34,045 nt of DNA from Nitrososphaerales archaeon (GCA_023256355.1 JAGDXJ010000022.1:1-34045); one strand, 5' to 3'. Shown: positions 15,462 to 23,882, counted from the stretch's first letter. A program made the numbers and translations. The notes: a model not told the origin generated them from the letters alone.

Positions 15462-15968
15462 CTAATTCTGAACCTTTTCCATTGATAAAAGAATCGCGTT
15501 TGCCTTGTTTTTTATGTCTCTGTCAACTCTGACAACGACCAGACCCTCATTGGGCTGACCGTAGAGCACGTAGCTTCCTTCGGGAGCATAAATTATGCAC
15601 GGTATCCCTAACAGGTCTTCTTCGCCTTCTATTTCAATTCTTACTCTTTTATGAGAGTTCAGTGAATTTTTAATGGCCTCTATTGCTTCATCACTTATTG
15701 TCCCTGGTTCATTCTTGATTTTTATGATTTCTTCTGCTGCCGTCTCAGTTTTTTCTCTTGTAGACCTCTTTTCTTTGAGATCCACGATCTCTAATTTAGG
15801 CCTGCCGCCTGCCAGCACAAAAGATTCAGTCGTCCTGTCACCTACAGTTATGACGAAATTTTTGTTTAAAAGGTTTTTTCTGATGTAATCTGCTTCTTTA
15901 CCTTTTTTAACGAGAAGCCCAAGAGGTTTTTTAAGTTCTTCTCTTAAATGATCTGTAAGCCTATACAA
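15462..15968 (-). CDS. GTP-dependent dephospho-CoA kinase (DUF359)
   Basis: The archaeal DUF359 family carries out the last step of coenzyme A synthesis, phosphorylating dephospho-CoA with GTP in place of the ATP-dependent CoaE. Family markers are VITVGDRTTESFVLAGGRP (about residues 40-58), VDLKEKRSTRE, NEPGTISDEA, then IEGEEDLLGIP and YAPEGSYVLYGQPNEGLVVV. The length of 168 is normal. The TTG start overlaps the Spt4 stop by 8 nt, so translation is coupled. This Rpo7-Spt4-DUF359 order is a known archaeal arrangement and strengthens the call. Confidence 0.9.
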   Translation of the reverse strand: MYRLTDHLREELKKPLGLLVKKGKEADYIRKNLLNKNFVITVGDRTTESFVLAGGRPKLEIVDLKEKRSTREKTETAAEEIIKIKNEPGTISDEAIEAIKNSLNSHKRVRIEIEGEEDLLGIPCIIYAPEGSYVLYGQPNEGLVVVRVDRDIKNKANAILLSMEKVQN

Positions 15969-16149
15969 CGCTTATCGCATACCTTCCTGGAACCTTAACG
16001 TTCAGCAGCTTGGCAATTTCTGACTTTTCCACGTCAAGTATTATTATTTCGCCAGACCAGTTTATCGAAAGATCTTTAGAACCACAAACGGGACAAACGT
16101 TCTCTTTTGTTATGAAACGACAGTTTCTGCAGGCTTTTTCAGATGGCAT
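15961..16149 (-). CDS. spt4: Transcription elongation factor Spt4 (RNA polymerase subunit E'')
   Basis: A 62-residue zinc protein that pairs with Spt5 to keep RNA polymerase processive. Two CxxC pairs are visible: ACRNCRF and VCPVCGSKD. The WSGEIIILDVEKSEIAKLL strand-helix that contacts Spt5 follows, and the terminus GRYAISVV is typical. It starts 6 nt after rpo7. Spt5 itself is not in the window. Confidence 0.93.
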   Translation of the reverse strand: MPSEKACRNCRFITKENVCPVCGSKDLSINWSGEIIILDVEKSEIAKLLNVKVPGRYAISVV

Positions 16150-16155
16150 ATTTCA

Positions 16156-16725
16156 TTACCCCTGTTGCTGCTGAGAATTCAGCTTTTTTATCTCTTCTTC
16201 TATCCATTCAAGAGCACCAAGCATGGGCTGACGGCACGTTATGCCTATCTTGGCCATGCTTATACCGCTGCCTATACTTACTGCTATTATTTTTGCTCTT
16301 ACCCGGCTTCCCACTTTAAGCTGCCTCTTTGTGTTCTGGCCTATTATCATGCCACCTTTAAGGTCGACTGTCACATAGTCGTCCATTACCTGGCTTATAT
16401 GCAAAAGCGCATCCGCTGGTCCGATCTTAACAAAAGCACCAAAATCAGTAATTTCAACAACTTCACCTTCAATAAGCTCACCGAGAACCGGATAAAACGA
16501 TAAGACGTCAAACTGAACCCTGTGATACTTTCCTCCGTCCCCGTGGAGAACTTTACCTATCTTTTCAGCATTTGCGGAAAGTATCTTTATCAAAAACCCG
16601 TAATCTCTTGTTACAGTGCTTTCATACTTTTCCTTCAACTGTTCTATTGCTATTTCATTTATATCTTTATCAAAATCGGGAGGTGGTATACGCACAACGT
16701 CCTCAAGCGTTAATATCTGAAACAA
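16156..16725 (-). CDS. rpo7: RNA polymerase subunit Rpo7 (RpoE')
   Basis: Rpo7 forms the stalk of archaeal RNA polymerase with Rpo4 and binds exiting RNA. The N-terminal RNP-like half holds LEDVVRIPPPDF. The S1 domain from about residue 80 has GELIEGEVVEITDFGAFVKI and DALLHISQVMDDYV, and the TCRQPMLGALEWI end is usual. I moved the start to a TTG at 16725. It gives the conserved N-terminus (FQILTLEDVVRIPP) and lies 5 nt from AGAGGTGA. The GTG at 16732-16734 overlaps that ribosome-binding site. The length is then 189. A TTTAAATTATAAC box lies near 16757-16772. Confidence 0.93.
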   Translation of the reverse strand: MFQILTLEDVVRIPPPDFDKDINEIAIEQLKEKYESTVTRDYGFLIKILSANAEKIGKVLHGDGGKYHRVQFDVLSFYPVLGELIEGEVVEITDFGAFVKIGPADALLHISQVMDDYVTVDLKGGMIIGQNTKRQLKVGSRVRAKIIAVSIGSGISMAKIGITCRQPMLGALEWIEEEIKKLNSQQQQG

Positions 16726-16730
16726 ATAAA

Positions 16731-16738
16731 TCACCTCT
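16731..16738 (-). promoter_or_regulatory. Shine-Dalgarno that decides the rpo7 start
   Basis: AGAGGTGA, complementary to the 3' end of archaeal 16S rRNA, ends 5 nt before the TTG at 16725. It overlaps the alternative GTG at 16732-16734, arguing against that codon as the start. Confidence 0.6.
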
Positions 16739-16891
16739 CAAAAATTGCTTTTCGTTATAATTTAAACCTTTTGCCAAATAATAATAAAATTTCATGATTT
16801 AAACCGGGAAAAAGAATTTTTTGATTACGAAAATTTGCGCCGGAGACTTTTTTTAACTTAATCTTTAATCAAAATAAAAATCTTTGTTTCG

Positions 16892-16902
16892 GTAAATATA
16901 AA
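16892..16902 (+). promoter_or_regulatory. TATA box of the inositol-phosphate synthase gene
   Basis: GTAAATATAAA is centred about 29 nt before the ATG at 16927, preceded by a BRE-like CGG context. The leader is close to zero length. Confidence 0.5.
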
Positions 16903-16926
16903 AGCGGACTCTTCCCTATTATATCC

Positions 16927-17925
16927 ATGCACAGCAAGATCAGAGTTGCGCTCATAGGAGCGGGGAATGTAACCGAGCACGTTGTAAAGGGTATATATGA
17001 AAATGTAAAGCCATGGCATCAAAGCGTGGGAGGCTATGGGGTTAACGATATAGAGGTTGTTGGCGCCTTTGACGTCGATGAAAGAAAAGTAGGAAAGAGC
17101 CTCCGGGAACTTTATCAAACCGGCCCAGACGTTTTGATAAAACCTTCAGTATTTTTTGCAGAGGAAATAAGCAGAGAAATGGCCGCAAACATTAAACTCG
17201 TTAAGACAGATGAAACAGCCTTTAAAAACGAAATAAAAAAGATAGGAGCCGATCAGGTTATAAATTTAATAAATTCCGGGCAGCAGATGGCCAGCGAATT
17301 CATAGCAAAAGCTTCTGCTGAAGCCGGATCATCTTTTATCAACGCAACTCCCGCGCTGATAGTGCATAAAGAAAAAATATTAAACGAGTTTATCGACAGA
17401 AAACTTTTGATTGCTGGTGATGACCTGCAAAGCCAGCTTGGTGGGACCTGGCTTCATAGAATACTGATGCTGGCTTTCAAGCAGTTTGGAAGCACCTGGG
17501 TTAAATCATATCAACTGGATGTTGGTGGATCGTTTGAGACGCTTAATACGATGGATGAAAGGATCAGGGAACATAAAAAGAAAATAAAGAGTTCTGCAAT
17601 AAAAAGAGAGGATGAAGCATCTGAAGTTATAACCGGCACCACAGATTTTGTGCCATTCTTGGAGGATTACAGGGTAAGCCACTTTTACGTTGAAGTGCTA
17701 GGGCCCTTTGACGAAAAGTTCTACATAGACGCTGAATACAAAACCCGCGATGGTCCAAATGCATTTAACATAATAGTTGACGCTGTGAGGGCTTTAAAAT
17801 ACGAAAAAGATAAAGGGTCTTACGGCACTATAAAGCTGATAAACGCTTTTGGTTTCAAGAGTAACGCGGGAGGTACAAATCTGTTAAAAATACTGGAAGA
17901 TTTTGAGAAAAATTATTTGATCTGA
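16927..17925 (+). CDS. ino1: Inositol-1-phosphate synthase
   Basis: Converts glucose-6-phosphate to L-myo-inositol-1-phosphate with NAD as bound cofactor, for inositol lipids or the compatible solute di-myo-inositol phosphate. The NAD loop is VALIGAGNVTEHV (residues 7-19). VINLINSGQQMASEF and FINATPALI follow. The catalytic signature GDDLQSQLGGTWLHRILML comes with LDVGGSFETLNTMD and DGPNAFNIIVDA. The 332-residue length is a little short for the archaeal type (about 360). It is divergent from rpo7, with 201 nt between the two start codons holding both promoters and no other gene that I can see. Confidence 0.93.
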   Translation: MHSKIRVALIGAGNVTEHVVKGIYENVKPWHQSVGGYGVNDIEVVGAFDVDERKVGKSLRELYQTGPDVLIKPSVFFAEEISREMAANIKLVKTDETAFKNEIKKIGADQVINLINSGQQMASEFIAKASAEAGSSFINATPALIVHKEKILNEFIDRKLLIAGDDLQSQLGGTWLHRILMLAFKQFGSTWVKSYQLDVGGSFETLNTMDERIREHKKKIKSSAIKREDEASEVITGTTDFVPFLEDYRVSHFYVEVLGPFDEKFYIDAEYKTRDGPNAFNIIVDAVRALKYEKDKGSYGTIKLINAFGFKSNAGGTNLLKILEDFEKNYLI

Positions 17926-17978
17926 TTCTCATACGAAAAGTTTTTATTTTACAATTTTTAAAATATGGTTGAAAGAAA

Positions 17979-18161
17979 ATGACCGATAAATATACTAAAG
18001 GACAAACATGGGGAGCGTTAAAGAAAGCATGGAAAGCTTACAAAATCGCTAAAGTTCAGGGAGACAAACAGAAGATGTTAGAATACGCAAACAGGATTAG
18101 AACATTACAGGAAGAGCTCGGGTTACAAAAATCAAAGTTTCCAGAATTAGGACTTCAATAA
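17979..18161 (+). CDS. Small basic helical protein of unknown function
   Basis: A 60-residue protein I cannot assign. It begins MTDKYTKGQTWGALKKAWKA, continues with YKIAKVQGDKQKMLEYANRI and ends in SKFPELGLQ. It looks like two amphipathic helices rich in Lys, Trp and Tyr, with a short acidic-aromatic tail, and might bind nucleic acid or ribosomes. A TTTTTATTTTA box (17941-17951) lies about 32 nt upstream of the ATG. It is followed by tRNA-Arg, which has its own TATA-like box. No cysteine or membrane segment is present. Confidence 0.7.
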   Translation: MTDKYTKGQTWGALKKAWKAYKIAKVQGDKQKMLEYANRIRTLQEELGLQKSKFPELGLQ

Positions 18162-18178
18162 AAGAAAACAAATAAAGA

Positions 18179-18188
18179 GTTAAAAATA
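18179..18188 (+). promoter_or_regulatory. TATA-like box of tRNA-Arg
   Basis: GTTAAAAATA lies about 25 nt upstream of the first tRNA base at 18208, the normal spacing for an archaeal tRNA promoter. A T-rich run (18191-18207) directly precedes the tRNA and might end the upstream transcript. Confidence 0.45.
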
Positions 18189-18207
18189 CCGTTTTTTATT
18201 ATTTTTT

Positions 18208-18282
18208 GATCCCGTAGCTCAGCTTGGACAGAGCGCCGGCCCTCTAAGCCGGAGGTCGCGGGTTCGAATCCCGCCGGGATCG
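18208..18282 (+). tRNA. tRNA-Arg (anticodon TCT) with C at position 33
   Basis: A full cloverleaf can be drawn. The acceptor is GATCCCG/CGGGATC with discriminator G, the D-stem GCTC/GAGC and the anticodon stem CCGGC/GCCGG. The variable loop is AGGTC and the T-arm GCGGG-TTCGAAT-CCCGC. The anticodon loop is CCTCTAA, giving anticodon TCT. The base before the anticodon is C, whereas elongator tRNAs almost always have U33. It has no intron and no encoded CCA. Confidence 0.92.
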
Positions 18283-18300
18283 TTCCGGAATAAAAATGTT

Positions 18301-19134
18301 TCATTTCTTTACAAGCGATGGATAGAAATACCTTTTTCCGTTTATCTTCTTCTTTTCATCCCATTCTTTAAGTATCTTTACAGCCTCGTTTGAAACCTTA
18401 ACCATGGTTTCCACCCCGGCATTTGGTACGAATTCTCCAGTTTCCCTGTTTGCTATTGCTGCAAATATTGAACCGGCTCTAACTTTATAAATTGATGCAA
18501 GGGTAAATAGAGTGGAAGATTCCATTTCCATGTTTATGATGTTTAACTTTTTCAGGGTCTCAACTATTTTCTCTGAAAACTCATTTGTAAAGCCGCCAAA
18601 ACCTGGCCTGCCCTGTCCAAGATAAAAGCTATCTGTAGAATACGTAATGCCAAGCCAGTATCTCGCTCCAACCGTTTCTGCCGCTTCTACAAGAGCGCTT
18701 ACAACTTCATAATTTGCTATCGCTGGATAAGCTATTGGTGCATAGGCCTTAGTTGCCCCATCTGCTCTGTAAGCTCCAAGGGATATTATAAGGTCTCCAA
18801 TACCTATATCTTTCCACAGCGCTCCTGTTGTGCCTGTCCTTATCAGAGTATCGGCCCCAACTCTGAGAAGCTCTTCTACGGCTATTGCTATGGCCCCTGA
18901 ACCGATTCCTGTTGAAGTACAGGCAAGCTCCACCCCTTTATAAACCCCTTTATAGGTAAGGTATTCTCTTTCCTGAGCTACCATCTGGCTCGAATCCCAG
19001 CTTTTTGCAAAAACCTTTACTCTATCTGGGTCACCGGGTAAAAAGACAAACCTCGGGATCTGTCCTTTTTCTATACGTATATGATAGAGCGCGTCACCAA
19101 CCTTTGGTTCTTCAGCATTTTTTGTTCCGCTCAT
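18301..19134 (-). CDS. udp: Uridine phosphorylase-type nucleoside phosphorylase
   Basis: Cleaves a nucleoside with phosphate to base plus ribose-1-phosphate in pyrimidine or purine salvage. NP-I family motifs are FLPGDPDRVKVFA, CTSTGIGSGAIAIAVEELL, LIRTGTTGALW, and the substrate-binding INMEMESSTLFTLA. The length is 277 residues from the ATG at 19134; a TTG two codons earlier is possible but less likely. A TTTATTTAT run about 20-25 nt upstream acts as a likely TATA box. Uridine is the best guess, but related archaeal enzymes also accept purine nucleosides. Confidence 0.88.
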   Translation of the reverse strand: MSGTKNAEEPKVGDALYHIRIEKGQIPRFVFLPGDPDRVKVFAKSWDSSQMVAQEREYLTYKGVYKGVELACTSTGIGSGAIAIAVEELLRVGADTLIRTGTTGALWKDIGIGDLIISLGAYRADGATKAYAPIAYPAIANYEVVSALVEAAETVGARYWLGITYSTDSFYLGQGRPGFGGFTNEFSEKIVETLKKLNIINMEMESSTLFTLASIYKVRAGSIFAAIANRETGEFVPNAGVETMVKVSNEAVKILKEWDEKKKINGKRYFYPSLVKK

Positions 19135-19197
19135 GAGCAATAATATATCATAAATAAATAATAAACGTATTTCTGATTACCTAAAATGCAGGCATTT

Positions 19198-19830
19198 CTA
19201 TGAAAAATCACCCTGTTTGCTCAGAAAGAGGTTCATGCTTTCATCTATATCGATTTTCCTATCGGAAAGCAGCAGTAAAATTGCCAGGAAAATCCTTATA
19301 ACGTCAAGAGGACTCTTTCCCTTAAGAATATCATAAATCGATGATTTCCCTTTCTCTTTTAAAAGAGAAAGAACAGAATCCTCGTACTTTCTGATGGTTT
19401 CTATGGCTAGAGTTTCATTTATCACCGGCAATGAAGACGGTTCAATACCTCTTGGTATCATTTCCTGTCTTTTCGTAAGCCCTTTTATCATTTCCTTAAA
19501 AGCTTCAATCAGCTCATCGAGATCAGCCACAGGTATTTCAAGGGGCACGTAAGGTTGAAGGTTGACGTTAATGTTCAAAGGGATTTCTTCCTTGGTCTGA
19601 TCCCTTTTCTTAGGCTCATACAGTATTTTTTTGACTTTCATCTCATAGATTAAGCTGGAAGTGGAGATCGCTATGCCGCTCAGCCTGAAATCTGCTGATT
19701 TAGTTTCTTCAAGATACTTCTTGAACAGTTCCAGAAGAACGTAAATCTTAAGCTCCCACGGGTTAAGCCTCTTTACCAAATCTGGGTTTAGCAAAACCCT
19801 TATGTTTCCGCTTATCTCATCGCTGCTCAT
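19198..19830 (-). CDS. scpA: ScpA kleisin subunit of the SMC complex
   Basis: The kleisin ScpA bridges the two SMC heads and helps compact and segregate chromosomes. This 210-residue protein has the kleisin outline: an N-terminal helical part (LNPWELKIYVLLELFKKYLE), an AISTSSLIYEMKVKKI segment, a variable linker, and a C-terminal winged helix (SSIYDILKGKSPLDVIRIF). Its start overlaps the end of smc by 14 nt, so they are co-translated. I see no ScpB nearby. Sequence conservation in the family is low, so the call leans on position as well as on these motifs. Confidence 0.82.
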   Translation of the reverse strand: MSSDEISGNIRVLLNPDLVKRLNPWELKIYVLLELFKKYLEETKSADFRLSGIAISTSSLIYEMKVKKILYEPKKRDQTKEEIPLNINVNLQPYVPLEIPVADLDELIEAFKEMIKGLTKRQEMIPRGIEPSSLPVINETLAIETIRKYEDSVLSLLKEKGKSSIYDILKGKSPLDVIRIFLAILLLLSDRKIDIDESMNLFLSKQGDFS

Positions 19831-22800
19831 TGCTTACTTTACTCATCTCCAGAGGAATAACCTGACTTACCCCTTCCCTTTCGTAAACGCCAAAAACTTT
19901 GTCAGCTTTTGAAATCATGGTATCCTTTAGCGATATCAGGATGATCTGAGACGACATGGACCAGTTTTTCAAAAAGTTCCCAAGCTTTTCTGCCCTTTCA
20001 GCATCCAGGTTTGCATCTATTTCATCAAAAATATAAAAATTCGCAGGGTATGATGATTGTATCGCCATCAAAAAAGAAACAGAAAGTACCGCTTTTTCCC
20101 CTCCGCTTAGAGAAGCGGATTCTCTCGGCTGTTTATCGCCAAACTGGCCGATAAGGAAAACCCCTCCATCAAAAGGATTATCGGGATTTTCAAGCTCCAG
20201 CCACGCGTTGCCATCAACTATCTGCTTGAATATTTCCCTTACCCTTTTGTCGATTTGTTCGAAAGATTTTATGAAAGCGTCCTTTTTCTGCTTTTCTATG
20301 TCCTCTATGAACTTTAATATGGCATCTCTATCCCTCTCAAGCTCATTCCTTCTGTTTGAAGCTTCTTTGTATGACCTGTAATACTCTGTATAATCTTTTT
20401 CAGCCATCCTGTTAACTCTTGTCTCAAGGTAATTTTTTTCATCTTTTAGCTCAGATATTAATGCTTCATAATCACCGGCAAGATCATAAGGTTCGTACTT
20501 TATGGCATCTATTTCTTCTTTGATCCTGTTTTCTTCGGAAATAAGGGTTTCTAGTTCTACCTTGAGCTTTTCAGCTTTCCGGTTAAGATCCTTTATCTCT
20601 TTGAGCAGCTTATCCTTCTCCTTTGAAAGCTGTTCTTTTGAAGTTTCAGTTTCAGATAGCATTTTAACTCTTGGTTCAAGATCCTTCAGATAAAATTCAA
20701 GTTCCTGTTTTTCTTTATCAAGAAACTCCTTTCTGTTTGATGATTCGGAGATCTTGTTTTTGTAATATTCTATTTTTTTCTCTAATTCCACTATGCTGTT
20801 AGAAGTCGCGTTAATTTTTTCTTTTATAGAACTCAAGTTTAAGTTCAATCCGTTAAGGGCGTTTTTCTTTTCTAAGATCAATGATTCAAGTTTTTCTTTA
20901 TTTTTTAAACTTTGGTTTAGCTTTGTTTCGACTTCAGACGTGCTTAAATCTAAACTTTCTGCTTTTTTAAGCCTGTTCTTGATCATTTCCACCTTTTCAT
21001 TTATTTTGACGATTGTGCTTTCATACCTGCTTATCTCTGATGTGTTTTTTTCGAGCATCTTCTTTAACTCGTTAAACTCCTGGATGTATTTCTGCAATGC
21101 TTCCTCTTCGCTTTTTATTGAATCTTCGATTTCTTTGATTATTTGATTTCCGATAGATTCATCGCTCTGTACAGCGGTTTTCTGCTTTAATTCAAGTATT
21201 TCGTTTGATATTTCAGCAATCGTCTGGGTTCTCTTTGAGAGAACCTCTGTCAGTTTGTCTATGCTTTCTTTTACCTTGCTGAGCTTTCTTTCATAATTAT
21301 CAAGGTCTAACTTTAAGGCGTTAATTTGCCCTATTTCATACATTCCGTTATAGATTATGGTGCCATCTTTGAAAACAACTGCTTCGCAGCAGTCCCCCTT
21401 GCTTAAGCAGATCCTGCCAAAAATATATTCAACGAGTTCTCTGTACTTTTCCGGAAATTCAATGTATTTTATTATGGATTCCTCACACGGATGATTTTTT
21501 ATAATTTCGTTCATAAATACAGCCCTTTTTCTGCCCGAATTCTTCAGGAAAGCCAGCGTTTTTTCGTTCGAATTTGAAAAAATCAAAGGGTCTCTAAGAA
21601 ACTCCAGAACCGATTTAACCAGATGTTCATAACCCGCTTTTGGTCTTATTATATCGCTGAGCCTACCGAGGTAACCTTCAAACAAACCGGAATCCAAAAT
21701 TTCATCTTCATAGTCGTTTTTCTTTATGTTTTTAATGATCTTCTGAGCCGTTGCATAACCTATTGCTTTAACCAGAACGTCGTTAGCTTTTATTATGTCG
21801 TTTATCATTTCTTGTCTTCTTTTTTTCAGCTCCTCAAGCCTTGAAACATATTCGGCAGTTTGCTCAGAATTCAAGTTAGAAGGAATAGATTCTATTTTGC
21901 TTTTCAGTTCTTCGTGAGTCCTCAGTAATGTTTCGTAGCTTTCGAGCCTTTGCTTTTCATTTGTAAGCATTTCCTTCAGGTATTCAAGGTTTTTTTCTAT
22001 CCTGATCCTTGCGTTTATCAACCTTTCAACAGCTGAAGATAGTCTCCTCTGGTAGCTGTCCCTTTCATTTATCAGTTTTATGATACTGTCCTTCTTATCC
22101 TGAAGGTTTGATATTTCCTCGTTTAGCTGCAGAAGTTCCTGGGTTAACTTTTCTAGCTCTTTCTGCGTTGAAATTATATCTGTTTGCAGTGAAGTTTCTG
22201 TCTGGGCAAGATTCTTCATCATCTCTTTCAGGTCAGACAGAGCCCTGGAAGCCTTTTCGACTTCCTCAAGGTAAGAGTTGACGTTAAGCTCTATGTAATG
22301 CAGCTCAGATTCTATTGAGTTTAGTCTGCTCTTTGCATCTGCATAATCCTCATAGAACTTCCTCGAAGATTCGCCGCCTTCGAGCATTTTGATAAGCCCA
22401 TCAAGCTCCTTTGAGAGTGTATCTGACCTGTTCTGCGTTTCATCTATGGATCTGATGACTTTTTCTTTTTCCTCAGATATTTCTGATAACCTCTTTAAAA
22501 GAATAGCCTTTCTGTACCTTTCAATCTCTACGTTTATGAAGTTTAACCTTAAGAGTTCATTCATTTCGGTTTCAAGCTTTACCATTACTTCTCTTTTCTC
22601 ATCCATCTTTGCGAACGTCACAGCCAGCTGCTCATCCGCTTCCTTTAGCCTCTGTAAAGCTTCTGCTTTCTTTTCATCGTAAATTTTGATGCCTATTATG
22701 TCTTGCAAAAGTTGCATTCTGTCAGAAGGGGACATTTCAGCTATAGCGTTGAGCGAACCCTGAGGCACTATGTTAAGCCCGTCAGAAGATATAGAGGCTG

Positions 22801-23179
22801 CTGCAAGTACATCTTCTATAGCGTTTTTTGTGGTTCTTTTACCGTTTAAAAAATACCTCTGAGTTCCGTCTTCCATGAGCTCTCTCGTTATGGTGACTTT
22901 TTCAGAATTTACTGGAATGGACCCGTTTTCATTAGATAATGTTATGCTGACCCTTGCTATCTTGTTTCTGGAACCTTCGTTTATAAGCCTGCTCATGCGG
23001 CTTTCCCTTAACGATTTTGGGCTGTTGGAACCGAGGGCAAACCTTATTGCGTCAAGGACGTTTGATTTGCCGCTTCCGTTTTTCCCGGTTATAGCGTTAA
23101 AACCCTTGATAAAATCCAGAGTAGCGTGATCCCTGAACGATTTAAAGCCTTTTAGCTCAAGCTTTAATATATATACCAC
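19817..23179 (-). CDS. smc: Chromosome segregation ATPase SMC
   Basis: An SMC protein of 1120 residues, slightly shorter than usual. The N-terminal head has LKGFKSF and Walker A GKNGSGKSN (32-40). Two long coiled coils (about 165-480 and 650-1000) flank the hinge (about 490-640). The C-terminal head has LSGGEK (1024-1029), Walker B FYIFDEID (1048-1055) and a D-loop. ATP binding should join the heads, and the ring should trap DNA with ScpA. The start is GTG at 23179, which gives the usual short lead before LKLELKGFKSF. A CTTTTAATTA box is centred about 27 nt upstream. It is divergent from the ECF-type gene. Confidence 0.97.
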   Translation of the reverse strand: MVYILKLELKGFKSFRDHATLDFIKGFNAITGKNGSGKSNVLDAIRFALGSNSPKSLRESRMSRLINEGSRNKIARVSITLSNENGSIPVNSEKVTITRELMEDGTQRYFLNGKRTTKNAIEDVLAAASISSDGLNIVPQGSLNAIAEMSPSDRMQLLQDIIGIKIYDEKKAEALQRLKEADEQLAVTFAKMDEKREVMVKLETEMNELLRLNFINVEIERYRKAILLKRLSEISEEKEKVIRSIDETQNRSDTLSKELDGLIKMLEGGESSRKFYEDYADAKSRLNSIESELHYIELNVNSYLEEVEKASRALSDLKEMMKNLAQTETSLQTDIISTQKELEKLTQELLQLNEEISNLQDKKDSIIKLINERDSYQRRLSSAVERLINARIRIEKNLEYLKEMLTNEKQRLESYETLLRTHEELKSKIESIPSNLNSEQTAEYVSRLEELKKRRQEMINDIIKANDVLVKAIGYATAQKIIKNIKKNDYEDEILDSGLFEGYLGRLSDIIRPKAGYEHLVKSVLEFLRDPLIFSNSNEKTLAFLKNSGRKRAVFMNEIIKNHPCEESIIKYIEFPEKYRELVEYIFGRICLSKGDCCEAVVFKDGTIIYNGMYEIGQINALKLDLDNYERKLSKVKESIDKLTEVLSKRTQTIAEISNEILELKQKTAVQSDESIGNQIIKEIEDSIKSEEEALQKYIQEFNELKKMLEKNTSEISRYESTIVKINEKVEMIKNRLKKAESLDLSTSEVETKLNQSLKNKEKLESLILEKKNALNGLNLNLSSIKEKINATSNSIVELEKKIEYYKNKISESSNRKEFLDKEKQELEFYLKDLEPRVKMLSETETSKEQLSKEKDKLLKEIKDLNRKAEKLKVELETLISEENRIKEEIDAIKYEPYDLAGDYEALISELKDEKNYLETRVNRMAEKDYTEYYRSYKEASNRRNELERDRDAILKFIEDIEKQKKDAFIKSFEQIDKRVREIFKQIVDGNAWLELENPDNPFDGGVFLIGQFGDKQPRESASLSGGEKAVLSVSFLMAIQSSYPANFYIFDEIDANLDAERAEKLGNFLKNWSMSSQIILISLKDTMISKADKVFGVYEREGVSQVIPLEMSKVSNEQR

Positions 23180-23225
23180 ATCTTTTTTATAAACGAACGG
23201 TAATTAAAAGTTATTTACTAAAAAA

Positions 23226-23240
23226 TTGGTAAGGTACCAA
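23226..23240. promoter_or_regulatory. Perfect palindrome between divergent smc and S-component promoters
   Basis: TTGGTA-AGG-TACCAA is an inverted repeat with six-base arms. It lies in the 95-nt divergent region, just upstream of the AAAATTTAAAT box (about 23241-23251) of the plus-strand gene. This is a typical place for an operator; the binding protein is unknown. Confidence 0.4.
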
Positions 23241-23274
23241 AAAATTTAAATCCTAAAGTTAAAGGATTTTTACT

Positions 23275-23805
23275 ATGAACAAAAAAGAACTTGCCGTAAC
23301 AGCAGTGTTTTCAGCAGCTGCAGTTATATTTGAAGCGCTCCCTATAAAGATCCCGTTCCCTCTGCTTTCATACCTTACTTTTGATATAGCTGAGATACCG
23401 GTTTTCTTTCTTCTTTTTTATAACGGAATCGAGTCCGCTCTTGCTGGATCCATTTTGCTCGCTATTGTCCTGATGGGACTGGGTAGCTTTGTGCCGATAG
23501 GACCTGTTTTTAAGTTCCTTGCAGTGGCATCAGGAATAGCTGGCGCGGCGCCAGTATACAAAAAATCGCTGGTAGGGTCTTTTATTACTTCAACACTATT
23601 CAGAATTGCAGTAATGACTTTTGCTAACTATGTTTTGATAGAGTTTTATATGCCCGGATTTTTGAGTTATGTGAGCGATTTTCTTGGACTTAATCCGCTT
23701 GAGAGCGTAATGATCCTAACAGCAATATTTAACATAATTCAAAACGGCTTTTCGATTCTGGTTGCATACGTACTTTATAAAAAGATCAAAAGCAGAACTG
23801 GATAA
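23275..23805 (+). CDS. ECF transporter S-component-like membrane protein
   Basis: A 176-residue integral membrane protein with five or six hydrophobic helices. The pattern LSYLTFDIAEIPVFFLLFYN, then a small-residue helix (ALAGSILLAIVLMGLG) and GPVFKFLAVASGIAGAAP, resembles vitamin-binding S components such as RibU, where DxxEIP and a later Gly-rich helix are conserved. The shared ATPase and T units are not in the window, so it would use modules encoded elsewhere. The substrate (perhaps riboflavin or another vitamin) is not proven. The leader is too short for a riboswitch. TATA-like AAAATTTAAAT is about 28 nt upstream. Confidence 0.65.
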   Translation: MNKKELAVTAVFSAAAVIFEALPIKIPFPLLSYLTFDIAEIPVFFLLFYNGIESALAGSILLAIVLMGLGSFVPIGPVFKFLAVASGIAGAAPVYKKSLVGSFITSTLFRIAVMTFANYVLIEFYMPGFLSYVSDFLGLNPLESVMILTAIFNIIQNGFSILVAYVLYKKIKSRTG

Positions 23806-23865
23806 AAATCATTTAACCATGACTAAAGCTTTTAGGTTAACCTTTGCTTTTGTAAATTGATGGCT

Positions 23866-23882
23866 GGTTTCCGCAGGAAACC
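23866..23882. terminator. Seven-base inverted repeat between convergent genes
   Basis: GGTTTCC-GCA-GGAAACC forms a perfect hairpin in the 80-nt gap between the S-component and DUF763 genes, ending 3 nt before the DUF763 stop. It may stop transcription from either side. It has no T-run directly after it, so a protein site or an RNA structure is also possible. Confidence 0.35.

Noticed and set aside
17965-17982. Mini-ORF MVERK whose stop overlaps the ATG of the 60-residue protein
   Set aside because: The likely transcription start from the TATA box at 17941-17951 falls at or after this ATG, so it is probably not in the mRNA.
23206-23275. Riboswitch in front of the S-component gene
   Set aside because: The leader after the TATA box is only about 0-5 nt, too short for any riboswitch.
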